Below are positions 1 to 5,701 of a stretch of DNA of 8,156 nt, one piece after another. Positions within the stretch are counted from its first letter, which is position 1. Each line of letters opens with the position of its first letter. Origin of the DNA: Pseudomonadota bacterium (lineage in GTDB: Bacteria > Pseudomonadota > Alphaproteobacteria > Reyranellales > Reyranellaceae); contig JAEZHS010000453.1 in the NCBI GenBank assembly GCA_023436825.1, positions 1-8,156 on the forward strand. Direction: 5' to 3'. The notes beneath the pieces are model-generated. The model was not told where the DNA came from, made no database searches, and saw only the letters and a program-made list of their open reading frames with translations. A program made the translations under genes and the position numbers.

Positions 1-17
1 TCCCTGCGGCCACAACG

Positions 18-36
18 CCCCCGCGCTGCGCGGGGG
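18..36. repeat. Perfect GC-rich hairpin inside a larger palindrome (intergenic repeat-like element)
   Basis: Nine-base arms (18-26 and 28-36) are perfectly complementary around one central base, so the real loop would be about 3 nt. An outer 5-bp inverted pair, GCCAC at 9-13 and GTGGC at 46-50, encloses it. There is no T-run after it, so it is a poor classical terminator. Its form (C-run, GCGC, G-run, then ATGACA) resembles the short palindromic intergenic repeats common in GC-rich alphaproteobacteria. It could also end a transcript entering from the left of the window. The remainder of 1-60 shows no gene. Confidence 0.5.
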
Positions 37-73
37 ATGACAGCGGTGGCTTAGCCGGCTATGTGCGAGGCCG

Positions 74-922
74 ATGTCCTTCCTCGACCACATCAAGCGC
101 TGCAACAACGGCGACCTCAGCCAGTTCGAGCCGTGGTTCATCGGCCGTCAGCGCGCCGGCTTCATCCATCGCGACTTCGCGCCCGTCGTGGCGACGCGGC
201 CCGATCTCTTCGTGCGTCACGACGGCACCTGGCATCTCGATCCCGCACTCGACACGCCGGACAAGCGCACCGCGACCGTGCGCGCCTTCCTCCTCGAGCT
301 GCGCGAGCGTGGCCAGTTCGGCAAGCTATGGCGCGAGGAGGCCTATCCCGTCACCTGGACGTTCACCGACCCGCCGCTGATGGCGATGGAGCGCGCAGCG
401 GTGCCATGGTTCGGCGTACGCGCCTTCGGGCCGCACATGACCGGCTATGTGCGCCGCAAGGACGGCCTGCACATCTGGGTGCCGCGCCGCTCCTACACGA
501 AGCCGACCTTCCCCGGCCAACTCGACAATACCGTCGCCGGCGGTCAGCCGATCGGCATCGGCCTGCACGACAATCTGATCAAGGAATGTGCAGAGGAGGC
601 CTCGATTCCGCGCAAGCTCGCCGAGCAGGCCAAAGCGGTGAGCTACATCAGCTATCTCAACCAGTCCGGTCCGCAGCTCAAGCCCGATCTCATGATCTGC
701 TTCGACCTCGAGCTGCCCGAGGACTTCACACCGCGCGCGAATGACGGCGAGGTCCATTCATTCGAACTGTGGCCGTTGCAGCGCGTGTTCGAGACGGTGC
801 GCGATACCACCGAATTCAAATACAACTGCAATCTGGTGCTGATCGACTTCTTCGTCCGCCACGGCCTTCTGTCGGCCGACGATCCACAATTCATGACCAT
901 CGTCTCGGGACTCAAGACGTAG
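74..922 (+). CDS. Nudix hydrolase with N-terminal DUF4743 domain (Tnr3-like)
   Basis: This 282-aa soluble protein has the two-part layout of the DUF4743/Nudix family, which includes the N-terminal half of fission yeast Tnr3 and plant NUDT20/24. Residues 1 to about 125 form the DUF4743-like part, and about 125-260 form the Nudix fold. The Nudix box is at 156-178: GG at 156-157, then K170 E171 C172 A173 E174 E175 A176 S177 I178, which matches REUxEExGU with Lys for Arg and Ser for Gly. The metal-binding glutamates E171, E174 and E175 are present. The first Glu of the canonical box is replaced by Ile (I162), a change I recall also in the eukaryotic relatives. Family members have been shown to hydrolyse oxidised, toxic forms of thiamine diphosphate, so a metabolite-sanitising role is likely; this copy's substrate is inferred. 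The ATG at 74 has GAGG at 67-70, only 3 nt away, so the ribosome site is weak. The start is kept because the protein begins as the family does. Nothing in the window carries thiamine genes. Family call sure, substrate less so. Confidence 0.87.
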   Translation: MSFLDHIKRCNNGDLSQFEPWFIGRQRAGFIHRDFAPVVATRPDLFVRHDGTWHLDPALDTPDKRTATVRAFLLELRERGQFGKLWREEAYPVTWTFTDPPLMAMERAAVPWFGVRAFGPHMTGYVRRKDGLHIWVPRRSYTKPTFPGQLDNTVAGGQPIGIGLHDNLIKECAEEASIPRKLAEQAKAVSYISYLNQSGPQLKPDLMICFDLELPEDFTPRANDGEVHSFELWPLQRVFETVRDTTEFKYNCNLVLIDFFVRHGLLSADDPQFMTIVSGLKT

Positions 923-929
923 TACACTC

Positions 930-952
930 CGCTCAACGGTATCGGTTGAGCG
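930..952 (+). other. Intergenic hairpin after the Nudix gene, overlapping a second one
   Basis: CGCTCAAC (930-937) pairs perfectly with GTTGAGCG (945-952) around a 7-nt loop. It starts 8 nt after the Nudix stop codon. A second hairpin, GCGACG (950-955) with CGTCGC (959-964), shares three bases with the first, so in full the two exclude each other. There is no T-run after either. It may be a weak or Rho-assisted terminator, or a leader structure for the gene at 1002. Function is not shown. Confidence 0.4.
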
Positions 953-1001
953 ACGGCGCGTCGCTACGAATACGTGGCCGGCTCGACAGAGTCTGCGAAA
1001 G

Positions 1002-1388
1002 ATGGCAACCCTCATGCCACGATGCACGCTTGGTGTCGTTTCGGCCTGCGTCCTGTTCGGCGCAGGCTGCCTACGTCCCGCCCTGGCACAGGATGGTCAC
1101 CACGGCCAGGGCCACTCGCAGAACCACGACTGGTATCAGGAACTGAAGCAGCCGGGCACGGGGCTTTCGTGCTGCAATGGCACGACGAATGATGCCGAAG
1201 GCGATTGCCGGCCGACCCGGGCCTATGTCAGCGACGACGGTCAGTGGTACGCTCTGCTCAACGGGCGCTGGGTGCCGGTGCCGCCGCGCGTCGTCCTGAA
1301 GCAACTCGCCCCCGACGGCAGCTCGCATATCTGCGCCAGCAAAAATGGCATGATCTATTGCTTTTTGGGCGGATCGCCCAAGATCTAA
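1002..1388 (+). CDS. Small secreted cysteine-rich protein of unknown function, copy 1
   Basis: This 128-aa protein has an N-terminal signal peptide with a hydrophobic stretch (about residues 9-23) and a signal peptidase I type site A27-L-A29 before Q30. A lipobox reading at C23 (FGAGC) is weak. The mature protein is about 99 aa. It opens with a His-rich segment (HH at 33-34, H38, H42), then the HDWY and SCCNG motifs, DCRPTRAY, WVPVPP and a C-terminal MIYCFLGG. Five cysteines remain after cleavage: C57, C58, C69, C111 and C120. I recognise the pattern as a family of uncharacterised periplasmic proteins found in Rhizobiales, but I know no function. Disulfide bonding or metal binding by the His and Cys residues is speculation. 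The start is uncertain: the ATG at 1002 has only weak AGAG/GAAAG sequences upstream, and an in-frame ATG at 1014 would also give a good signal peptide, closer in length to copy 2. It is followed 76 nt later by its paralogue at 1465. Confidence 0.8.
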   Translation: MATLMPRCTLGVVSACVLFGAGCLRPALAQDGHHGQGHSQNHDWYQELKQPGTGLSCCNGTTNDAEGDCRPTRAYVSDDGQWYALLNGRWVPVPPRVVLKQLAPDGSSHICASKNGMIYCFLGGSPKI

Positions 1389-1848
1389 CGGGAACCAGGA
1401 GGTTCCCGGCCTCGTTGCGACAGCCGATGCCGGTGTCGTCCCTGCGGCAGACGGAGGCGGTGCGATGCGCCTATCCGCGATTGGTTTCATCTTGCTATCG
1501 ACTCTCTGCATCGCGGGCGTCGCCGCCCGTGCGCAGGACACGCACGACCACGCCCAGGGCGAGTACGGCCAGGGCCATTCCGAGAATCACGACTGGTACA
1601 AGGAGCTGAAGCAGCCCGACACCGGCTACTCGTGCTGCAACGGCCGCAGCAATACGGCGGATGGCGATTGCCGGCCGACCCGCGCCTATATCAACGACGA
1701 CGGCATGTGGTACGCCCTACTCGACGGCCGCTGGGTGCCGGTGCCGCCGCGCGTCGTGCTGAAGCAACTCGCGCCCGATGGCCGCAGTCACATCTGCGCC
1801 AGCAAGAGCGGTATGATCTATTGTTTCCTGGGCGGGTCTCCGAAGAGC
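1104..1848 (+). repeat. Tandem direct duplication of a 282-bp coding unit
   Basis: Units 1104-1385 and 1567-1848 encode the same 94-residue domain with no insertion or deletion, offset by 463 bp. The best conserved stretch is around the WVPVPP codons (about 1269-1310 in unit 1 and 1732-1773 in unit 2), where the DNA is nearly identical. Many other differences are at third codon positions, which suggests both copies are under selection as proteins. Confidence 0.85.
1389..1408 (+). other. Perfect hairpin directly after copy 1 stop codon
   Basis: CGGGAACC (1389-1396) pairs with GGTTCCCG (1401-1408) around a 4-nt AGGA loop, starting at the base after the TAA. No T-run follows, so it is not a classical intrinsic terminator. 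It may protect the 3' end of the upstream message or lower transcription into copy 2. The loop and the start of the right arm contain AGGAGG, but no start codon sits at a suitable distance, so I do not read it as a ribosome site. Confidence 0.45.
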
Positions 1849-1851
1849 TGA
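1465..1851 (+). CDS. Small secreted cysteine-rich protein of unknown function, copy 2
   Basis: This 128-aa paralogue of the preceding gene has a standard signal peptide: Arg at position 2, a hydrophobic core at about 4-19, and the A21-R-A23 cleavage site before Q24. From residue 35 to the end it aligns with copy 1 without a gap; 79 of 94 residues match by my count. All five mature cysteines (C57, C58, C69, C111, C120) and the HDWY, SCCNG, DCRPTRAY, WVPVPP and MIYCFLGG motifs are kept. The linker before residue 35 and the signal peptide differ strongly. The ATG at 1465 has a good ribosome site, GGAGG at 1453-1457 with 7 nt spacing, much better than copy 1's. The two are probably co-transcribed, unless the hairpin at 1389-1408 interferes. 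The gene ends 14 bp before the stop of the convergent receptor gene. Function unknown; a role outside the cytoplasm is well supported. Confidence 0.87.
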   Translation: MRLSAIGFILLSTLCIAGVAARAQDTHDHAQGEYGQGHSENHDWYKELKQPDTGYSCCNGRSNTADGDCRPTRAYINDDGMWYALLDGRWVPVPPRVVLKQLAPDGRSHICASKSGMIYCFLGGSPKS

Positions 1852-1865
1852 GCGTCCGCGCTCCG

Positions 1866-2837
1866 CTATGTCGGCGCCGGGATCTTCGAATCCTTGATCA
1901 CCTTGCGCCACTTGGCGATCTCGGTCGTGACCACCGCGAGGTAGGCCTGCGGCGCGCCGCCTACGGGGATGAAGCCGAGCTCCAGCAGCTTGCGCCGTAT
2001 CGGCGCATCGCCGAGCGCTTCGTTGAACGCCGTGTTGAGCTTCATCACCACGGCTGCCGGCGTGCCGCCTGGTACCGAGATGCCGAACGGGATGGTGCCT
2101 TCGGTCCCGGGTAGTCCCGCCTCGGCGACCGTCGGCACGTCGGGGAGCAGTTCGGAGCGTTGTGTCGTCGCCACGGCAAGGCCGCGCAACTGGCCGGCCC
2201 TGATGGCCGTCGCCGTCGGCACCAGCACGTCGGAGAACAACGGCACGTGGCCGGCGATGACGTCGCGCAGCGCCTCGGCACTGCCCTTGTAGCCGACATG
2301 CTCCAGCGGCAGGCCGGTCTTGGCCTTCACATACTCGCCCCACAGATGGGTCAGGGCGCCGATGCCGGCCGAGGCATAGGAGATCGTCTTGCCCGGGTTC
2401 GCCTTCGGCCAGGCCAGAAGCTCGGCGACGGTCTTGAAGGGCGCGCTGTTGCTGGCGGCCAGCAGGATCGGCAGGTCGACGAAGCCTACGACCGGCACGA
2501 GGTCCTTCTCGATGTCGTAGGGCACCGCGACGCCGAAAGCGGCATTGGCGATCAGCGCCGCCGGCGTCAGCAGGATCGTATGGCCGTCGGGCTTGGCCTT
2601 CGCAACGATCTCCGTGCCGATGATGGTGCCGCCGCCCGGCTTGTTCTCGACGATCACGGGCTGGCCCAGCACGGCGGCAAGCTTCTCGGAGACGATGCGT
2701 GCCGACGTGTCGGTCGATCCGCCCGGCGCATAGGGCACGATGAAGCGGATGGGCCGCTCCGGAAACGCTTGCGCAGCCCCGGATCGCGGAATGGCGGCCA
2801 CTGCCGCCGTCGCGGCCAGGAGATGCCGGCGTTTCAT
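1866..2837 (-). CDS. Tripartite tricarboxylate transporter substrate-binding protein (Bug/TctC family)
   Basis: This 323-aa periplasmic solute receptor has a signal peptide with K2-R3-R4 followed by a hydrophobic stretch, cleaved after A22-Q-A24 before FPERPI. The RRHLLA sequence resembles a Tat motif loosely. Hallmarks of the Bug family follow in order: RPIRFIVPYAPGGSTDTSAR (28-47), VENKPGGGTIIG (63-74), the Y..AG.G region near 154-160, HVGYKGSAEALRDVIAGHV (180-198) and LPDVPTVAEAGLPG (231-244). Length is normal for the family. Such proteins bind small, mostly carboxylated ligands and either feed a TctA/TctB membrane pair or act as sensors. No TctA/TctB gene is in the window, so this is an orphan receptor, as most Bug proteins are. 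The ATG at 2837-2835 has GGAGGA (complement of 2841-2846) upstream. It is divergent from the TPR-amidase operon, which suggests the ligand is related to the amidases' substrate or product. The ligand is unknown. Confidence 0.92.
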   Translation of the reverse strand: MKRRHLLAATAAVAAIPRSGAAQAFPERPIRFIVPYAPGGSTDTSARIVSEKLAAVLGQPVIVENKPGGGTIIGTEIVAKAKPDGHTILLTPAALIANAAFGVAVPYDIEKDLVPVVGFVDLPILLAASNSAPFKTVAELLAWPKANPGKTISYASAGIGALTHLWGEYVKAKTGLPLEHVGYKGSAEALRDVIAGHVPLFSDVLVPTATAIRAGQLRGLAVATTQRSELLPDVPTVAEAGLPGTEGTIPFGISVPGGTPAAVVMKLNTAFNEALGDAPIRRKLLELGFIPVGGAPQAYLAVVTTEIAKWRKVIKDSKIPAPT

Positions 2838-2842
2838 GCTTC

Positions 2843-2897
2843 CTCCGGTTTTGCCCAACGTGCCACGGCATGCGAAGGTTGGACAAGGCAACCGGAG
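2843..2897. promoter_or_regulatory. Divergent spacer built as a long imperfect palindrome (possible operator)
   Basis: The 69-bp gap between the receptor start and the TPR start holds nested inverted repeats. CTCCGGTT (2843-2850) pairs with AACCGGAG (2890-2897), CCAAC (2855-2859) with GTTGG (2878-2882), and TGCC (2861-2864) with GGCA (2867-2870) near the centre, next to GCATGC (2868-2873). The outer arms carry the ribosome sites of both divergent genes. A regulator controlling both directions could bind here. No regulator gene and no convincing -35/-10 pair is visible in the gap. Confidence 0.45.
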
Positions 2898-2906
2898 ACG
2901 AAAGTA

Positions 2907-4298
2907 GTGGCGCGGGACGGTCAAGGGCTGGAGGTGAGCAACGCCGGTGCGGAGGCGATCGCTTCCCTGGATTTCCTGCGCGACGAGTGGCTCTCCTTCG
3001 GCAACAGGCTCGCCGAATTCGTCGCCGCCGCCGACAAGGAAGCAAGCTGCGCGCTCCTGCCGGTCATGGCGGCCAACCTCGTGCTGTCGATGAACTCCGA
3101 CGACGGCCGCGACATGGCCCGCAAATATCTCGCGCGCGCCAAGGCGCTCGCCAAGGGCGCCAACGCCCGCGAGCAGGCCTGGCTTGCCACGACCGAGGCC
3201 TGGATCGAGGGCAATACCGAGCGCTGTCTGAAGATCCACGAGGACATGGCCGACGAGTGGCCGCGCGACCTTCTGGGCGGCAAGCTCGGCCAGCTGCATG
3301 CCTTCAACTGCGGCGATGCCGAAGCCCTGCTGCGCATCGGCGAGCGTCTCTTCGCCGCCAACCAGGACAACCGCTACGTCAATGCGATGTATGCCTTCGG
3401 CCTCGAGGAATGCAATCGCATCGACGAGGCCGAGAAAGTCGCGCGCGCCGCGCTCGAGGTCGACCGCCGCGATCCCTGGGCCCACCACGCCGTCGCCCAT
3501 TGCCTGGAGGCACGCGGCAGGATGGTGGAAGGCGTGGCCTTCCTGGAGTCGATGTCGGATACCTGGGAAGGCTGCAACTCCTTCATGTACACCCACAACT
3601 GGTGGCATCTGGCGCTGTTCCTCATCGACCTCGACCGCACCGACGAGGCGCTGGCGCTGTTCGACAAGCGCGTGTGGGGCGTGTGGAAGGAGTTCTGCGA
3701 GGACCAGATCAACGCCGTCTCGCTGCTGGCGCGTCTCGAACTGCGCGGCGTCGATGTCGGCGGCCGCTGGGCCGATGTGGCGCCCTACCTGAAGCCTCGC
3801 CTGCACGAGCACTTCGTGCCCTTCCTCGACCTGCAGTATCTCCACGGCCTGGCCCGCGCCGGCGAGCACAGCGCCGTCACCGAAATGCTGGCGAGCCTGG
3901 AGGACAAGGCCGAGAACGCCAAACCGTTCGAGCGCGAGGCCTGGGCCGACTGCGCCGTGCCGGCCGCGCACGGCCTCGCCGCCTATGCCAGGGGCGACCA
4001 TGCCGAAGCCTCGCGCCTGCTCGGCCAGGCGATGCCGCATCTTTCGAAGATCGGCGGCAGCATCGCGCAGCGCTCGCTCTTCAGCGCCATCCATCTCGAC
4101 GCGCTGATGACGTCCGGCTGGAACGACGCGGCGCTCAAGATCCTACAGGCCGACGATCGCGAGCGGCCGACCGTGCCGTGGACCAAGCGCTCGCTGGGCG
4201 ACCTCTATCGCCGCGTCGGACGCATGGAGCAGGCACTGGCAGCCGAATACCAGGCCGAGCGGTTGTCACGACAATATGCGAGGGGAAGAACGACATGA
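2907..4298 (+). CDS. TTC38-family tetratricopeptide repeat protein
   Basis: This 463-aa cytoplasmic, helix-rich protein has no signal peptide. It matches the TTC38 family: an N-terminal RDGQGLEVSNAGAEAI stretch, helical pairs through 50-150, then the family core YAFGLEEC...AEKVARAALEVDRRDPWAHHAVAHCLE (162-201), GR..EGVAFLES (204-215), HNWWHLALFLIDLDRTDEAL (230-249) and GGSIAQRSLF (383-392). TTC38 proteins occur from bacteria to humans and have no established biochemical role; TPR helices usually hold other proteins or peptides. The start is a GTG at 2907 with GGAGA at 2894-2898. It is chosen because the family conserves the DGQGLEVS-like sequence just after the start, which a GTG at 2934 (with AAGGG at 2923-2927) would remove. 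Its TGA overlaps the ATG of the first amidase (ATGA, 4295-4298), so the two are probably translationally coupled and expressed in fixed proportion. A scaffold or accessory role for the amidases is inference. Confidence 0.85.
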   Translation: MARDGQGLEVSNAGAEAIASLDFLRDEWLSFGNRLAEFVAAADKEASCALLPVMAANLVLSMNSDDGRDMARKYLARAKALAKGANAREQAWLATTEAWIEGNTERCLKIHEDMADEWPRDLLGGKLGQLHAFNCGDAEALLRIGERLFAANQDNRYVNAMYAFGLEECNRIDEAEKVARAALEVDRRDPWAHHAVAHCLEARGRMVEGVAFLESMSDTWEGCNSFMYTHNWWHLALFLIDLDRTDEALALFDKRVWGVWKEFCEDQINAVSLLARLELRGVDVGGRWADVAPYLKPRLHEHFVPFLDLQYLHGLARAGEHSAVTEMLASLEDKAENAKPFEREAWADCAVPAAHGLAAYARGDHAEASRLLGQAMPHLSKIGGSIAQRSLFSAIHLDALMTSGWNDAALKILQADDRERPTVPWTKRSLGDLYRRVGRMEQALAAEYQAERLSRQYARGRTT

Positions 4299-5701
4299 GC
4301 GACCTCACCCAGCTGACGGCGGCGGAGCTTTCCAAGCTCTACCGCAAGGGCAAGGCCTCGCCGGTCGAGACCATGAAAGCCGTGCTGGCGCGCACCGACC
4401 GGGTCAATCCTGTAATCAACGCCTTCTGCCGCGTCGACGCCGAACCGTCGCTGAAGGCGGCGCGCGACTCCGAACGGCGCTGGAAGAAGGACAAGCCGCT
4501 GTCGCCGATCGACGGCGTGCCGGTGTCGATCAAGGAGCTGGTGCGAGTGAAGAACTGGCCGGCCTCGATGGGAAGCAAGGTCACCGACAAGGCGCCGGCC
4601 GGTGCCGACGCGCCGGCGGTGGCGCGGCTACGCGAGGCGGGCGCCATCGTGTTCGCCCAGAGCACCAGCTCGGAATACGGCCACAAGGGCGTGACCGATT
4701 CGCCCCTGCACGGCATCACGCGCAATCCCTGGAACACCGAGCGCACGCCGGGCGGCTCCTCGGGCGGCGCCGGCGCGGCGGTGGCCGCGGGCCTGGGACC
4801 GATCGCGATCGGCACCGACGGCGGCGGCTCGGTGCGCATCCCGTCGAGCTTCACCGGCCTGGTCGGCATCAAGGCCACGTTCGGCCGCGTGCCCGCCTGG
4901 CCGCCGTCGATGACCGGCGATCTGTCGAACACCGGCCCGATGTGCCGCACTGCGCTCGACTGTGCGCTGATGATGAACGTCATCAGCCAGCCCGATGCGC
5001 GCGATGCCTACGCCCTGCCTGAAGGCGATGAAGACTATGCCGAGAAGATCGACGGCAAGCTCAAGAAGCTGAAAGTCGGCTTCGTGCTGCGCTTCGGCGA
5101 TCATCCGCTCGACATCGAGGTGGCGGCCCTGGTCACCAAGGCCGCCAAGCAGTTCGAGAAGCTCGGCTGCAAGGTCGAGGAGGTCGAGGCGCCCTTCCCC
5201 TATCCCGAAGCCGGCCGCGCCTTCGTCATTCATTGGCTGGCGGCCCTGCAGCGGCTGTTGCAGCTCTTCCCGGAAAGCCGCCACAGCGAATTCGATCCCA
5301 ACCTGCTGGCGTCGGCCAAGGCCGGCCTGCGCTATTCGCTGCAGGACGTGATCAATGCCCAGGTGACGCGCCGCGAGCTGTCGATCGCCTGGAACCTGTT
5401 CTTCGACAAGTACGACCTGCTGCTGTCGCCTACCGTCGCCGTCCAGCCCTTCGAGGCCGGCAAGAACCTGCCCGAAGGGCCGCAAGGCAAGGCCAACGTG
5501 CTGTGGTCGCCTTACACGTCGCAGTTCAACCTGAGCCGCCATCCCGCGGCCTCGGTGCCGTGTGGGCTGAGCCGCCAAGGCCTGCCGATCGGCCTGCAGA
5601 TTGCTGCGGGGCACTACAAGGACGCGCTCGTGCTGCGTGCCGCCGCCCGCTATGCCGAGACCAACCCGATCAAGTTCCCTGTCCTTCCGGAGACCAAGTA
5701 A
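4295..5701 (+). CDS. Amidase-signature hydrolase, first of two
   Basis: This 468-aa cytoplasmic enzyme of the amidase signature family (Ser-cisSer-Lys hydrolases such as fatty acid amide hydrolase and GatA) keeps the full catalytic set. The Lys is K80 in GVPVSIKEL, the cis-Ser is S155 in TPGGSSGG (152-158 region), and the nucleophile is S179 in GTDGGGSVRIP (173-183). The spacings of 75 and 24 residues equal those of the FAAH triad (142/217/241). The family C-terminal block PCGLSRQGLPIGLQI lies at 422-436. Such enzymes hydrolyse C-N amide bonds, releasing a carboxylate plus ammonia or an amine. No GatB or GatC gene is present, so a tRNA amidotransferase role is unlikely. The start ATG overlaps the TPR gene's stop and has AGGGGAA at 4281-4287. 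The stop TAA is immediately followed by the second amidase. Substrate unknown; neighbours suggest a small imported compound. Confidence 0.92.
   Translation: MSDLTQLTAAELSKLYRKGKASPVETMKAVLARTDRVNPVINAFCRVDAEPSLKAARDSERRWKKDKPLSPIDGVPVSIKELVRVKNWPASMGSKVTDKAPAGADAPAVARLREAGAIVFAQSTSSEYGHKGVTDSPLHGITRNPWNTERTPGGSSGGAGAAVAAGLGPIAIGTDGGGSVRIPSSFTGLVGIKATFGRVPAWPPSMTGDLSNTGPMCRTALDCALMMNVISQPDARDAYALPEGDEDYAEKIDGKLKKLKVGFVLRFGDHPLDIEVAALVTKAAKQFEKLGCKVEEVEAPFPYPEAGRAFVIHWLAALQRLLQLFPESRHSEFDPNLLASAKAGLRYSLQDVINAQVTRRELSIAWNLFFDKYDLLLSPTVAVQPFEAGKNLPEGPQGKANVLWSPYTSQFNLSRHPAASVPCGLSRQGLPIGLQIAAGHYKDALVLRAAARYAETNPIKFPVLPETK

Noticed and set aside
946..973. Possible promoter TTGAGC plus GAATAC upstream of copy 1
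   Set aside because: The -35 matches four of six bases, but no acceptable -10 lies at 16-18 bp, and the bases are better explained by the hairpins.
1005..1073. Lipoprotein signal in copy 1 (FGAG before C23)
   Set aside because: The position three before the cysteine is Gly rather than Leu, copy 2 has no equivalent cysteine at its cleavage site, and a signal peptidase I site (ALA before Q30) is present.
2160..2906. In-frame upstream extension of the TPR gene
   Set aside because: This stretch is antisense to the receptor gene and low-complexity. Family similarity begins just after GTG 2907, which has its own ribosome site.
1866..4094. 742-residue minus-strand open frame running through the receptor gene and antisense to the TPR gene
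   Set aside because: Only its last 323 residues look like protein (the Bug receptor, with its own signal peptide, start and ribosome site). The rest is the mirror of the TPR gene, whose family motifs are clear, so it is not a fusion.
2870..4294. In-frame upstream extension of the first amidase, over the TPR gene
   Set aside because: The extension is Arg-rich out-of-frame translation of the TPR gene. The amidase proper begins at ATG 4295 with AGGGGAA upstream and a typical family N-terminus.
4295..5701. GatA subunit of tRNA amidotransferase
   Set aside because: No GatB or GatC partner is present, and two paralogues sit in an operon with a TPR protein, so stand-alone amidases are more likely.
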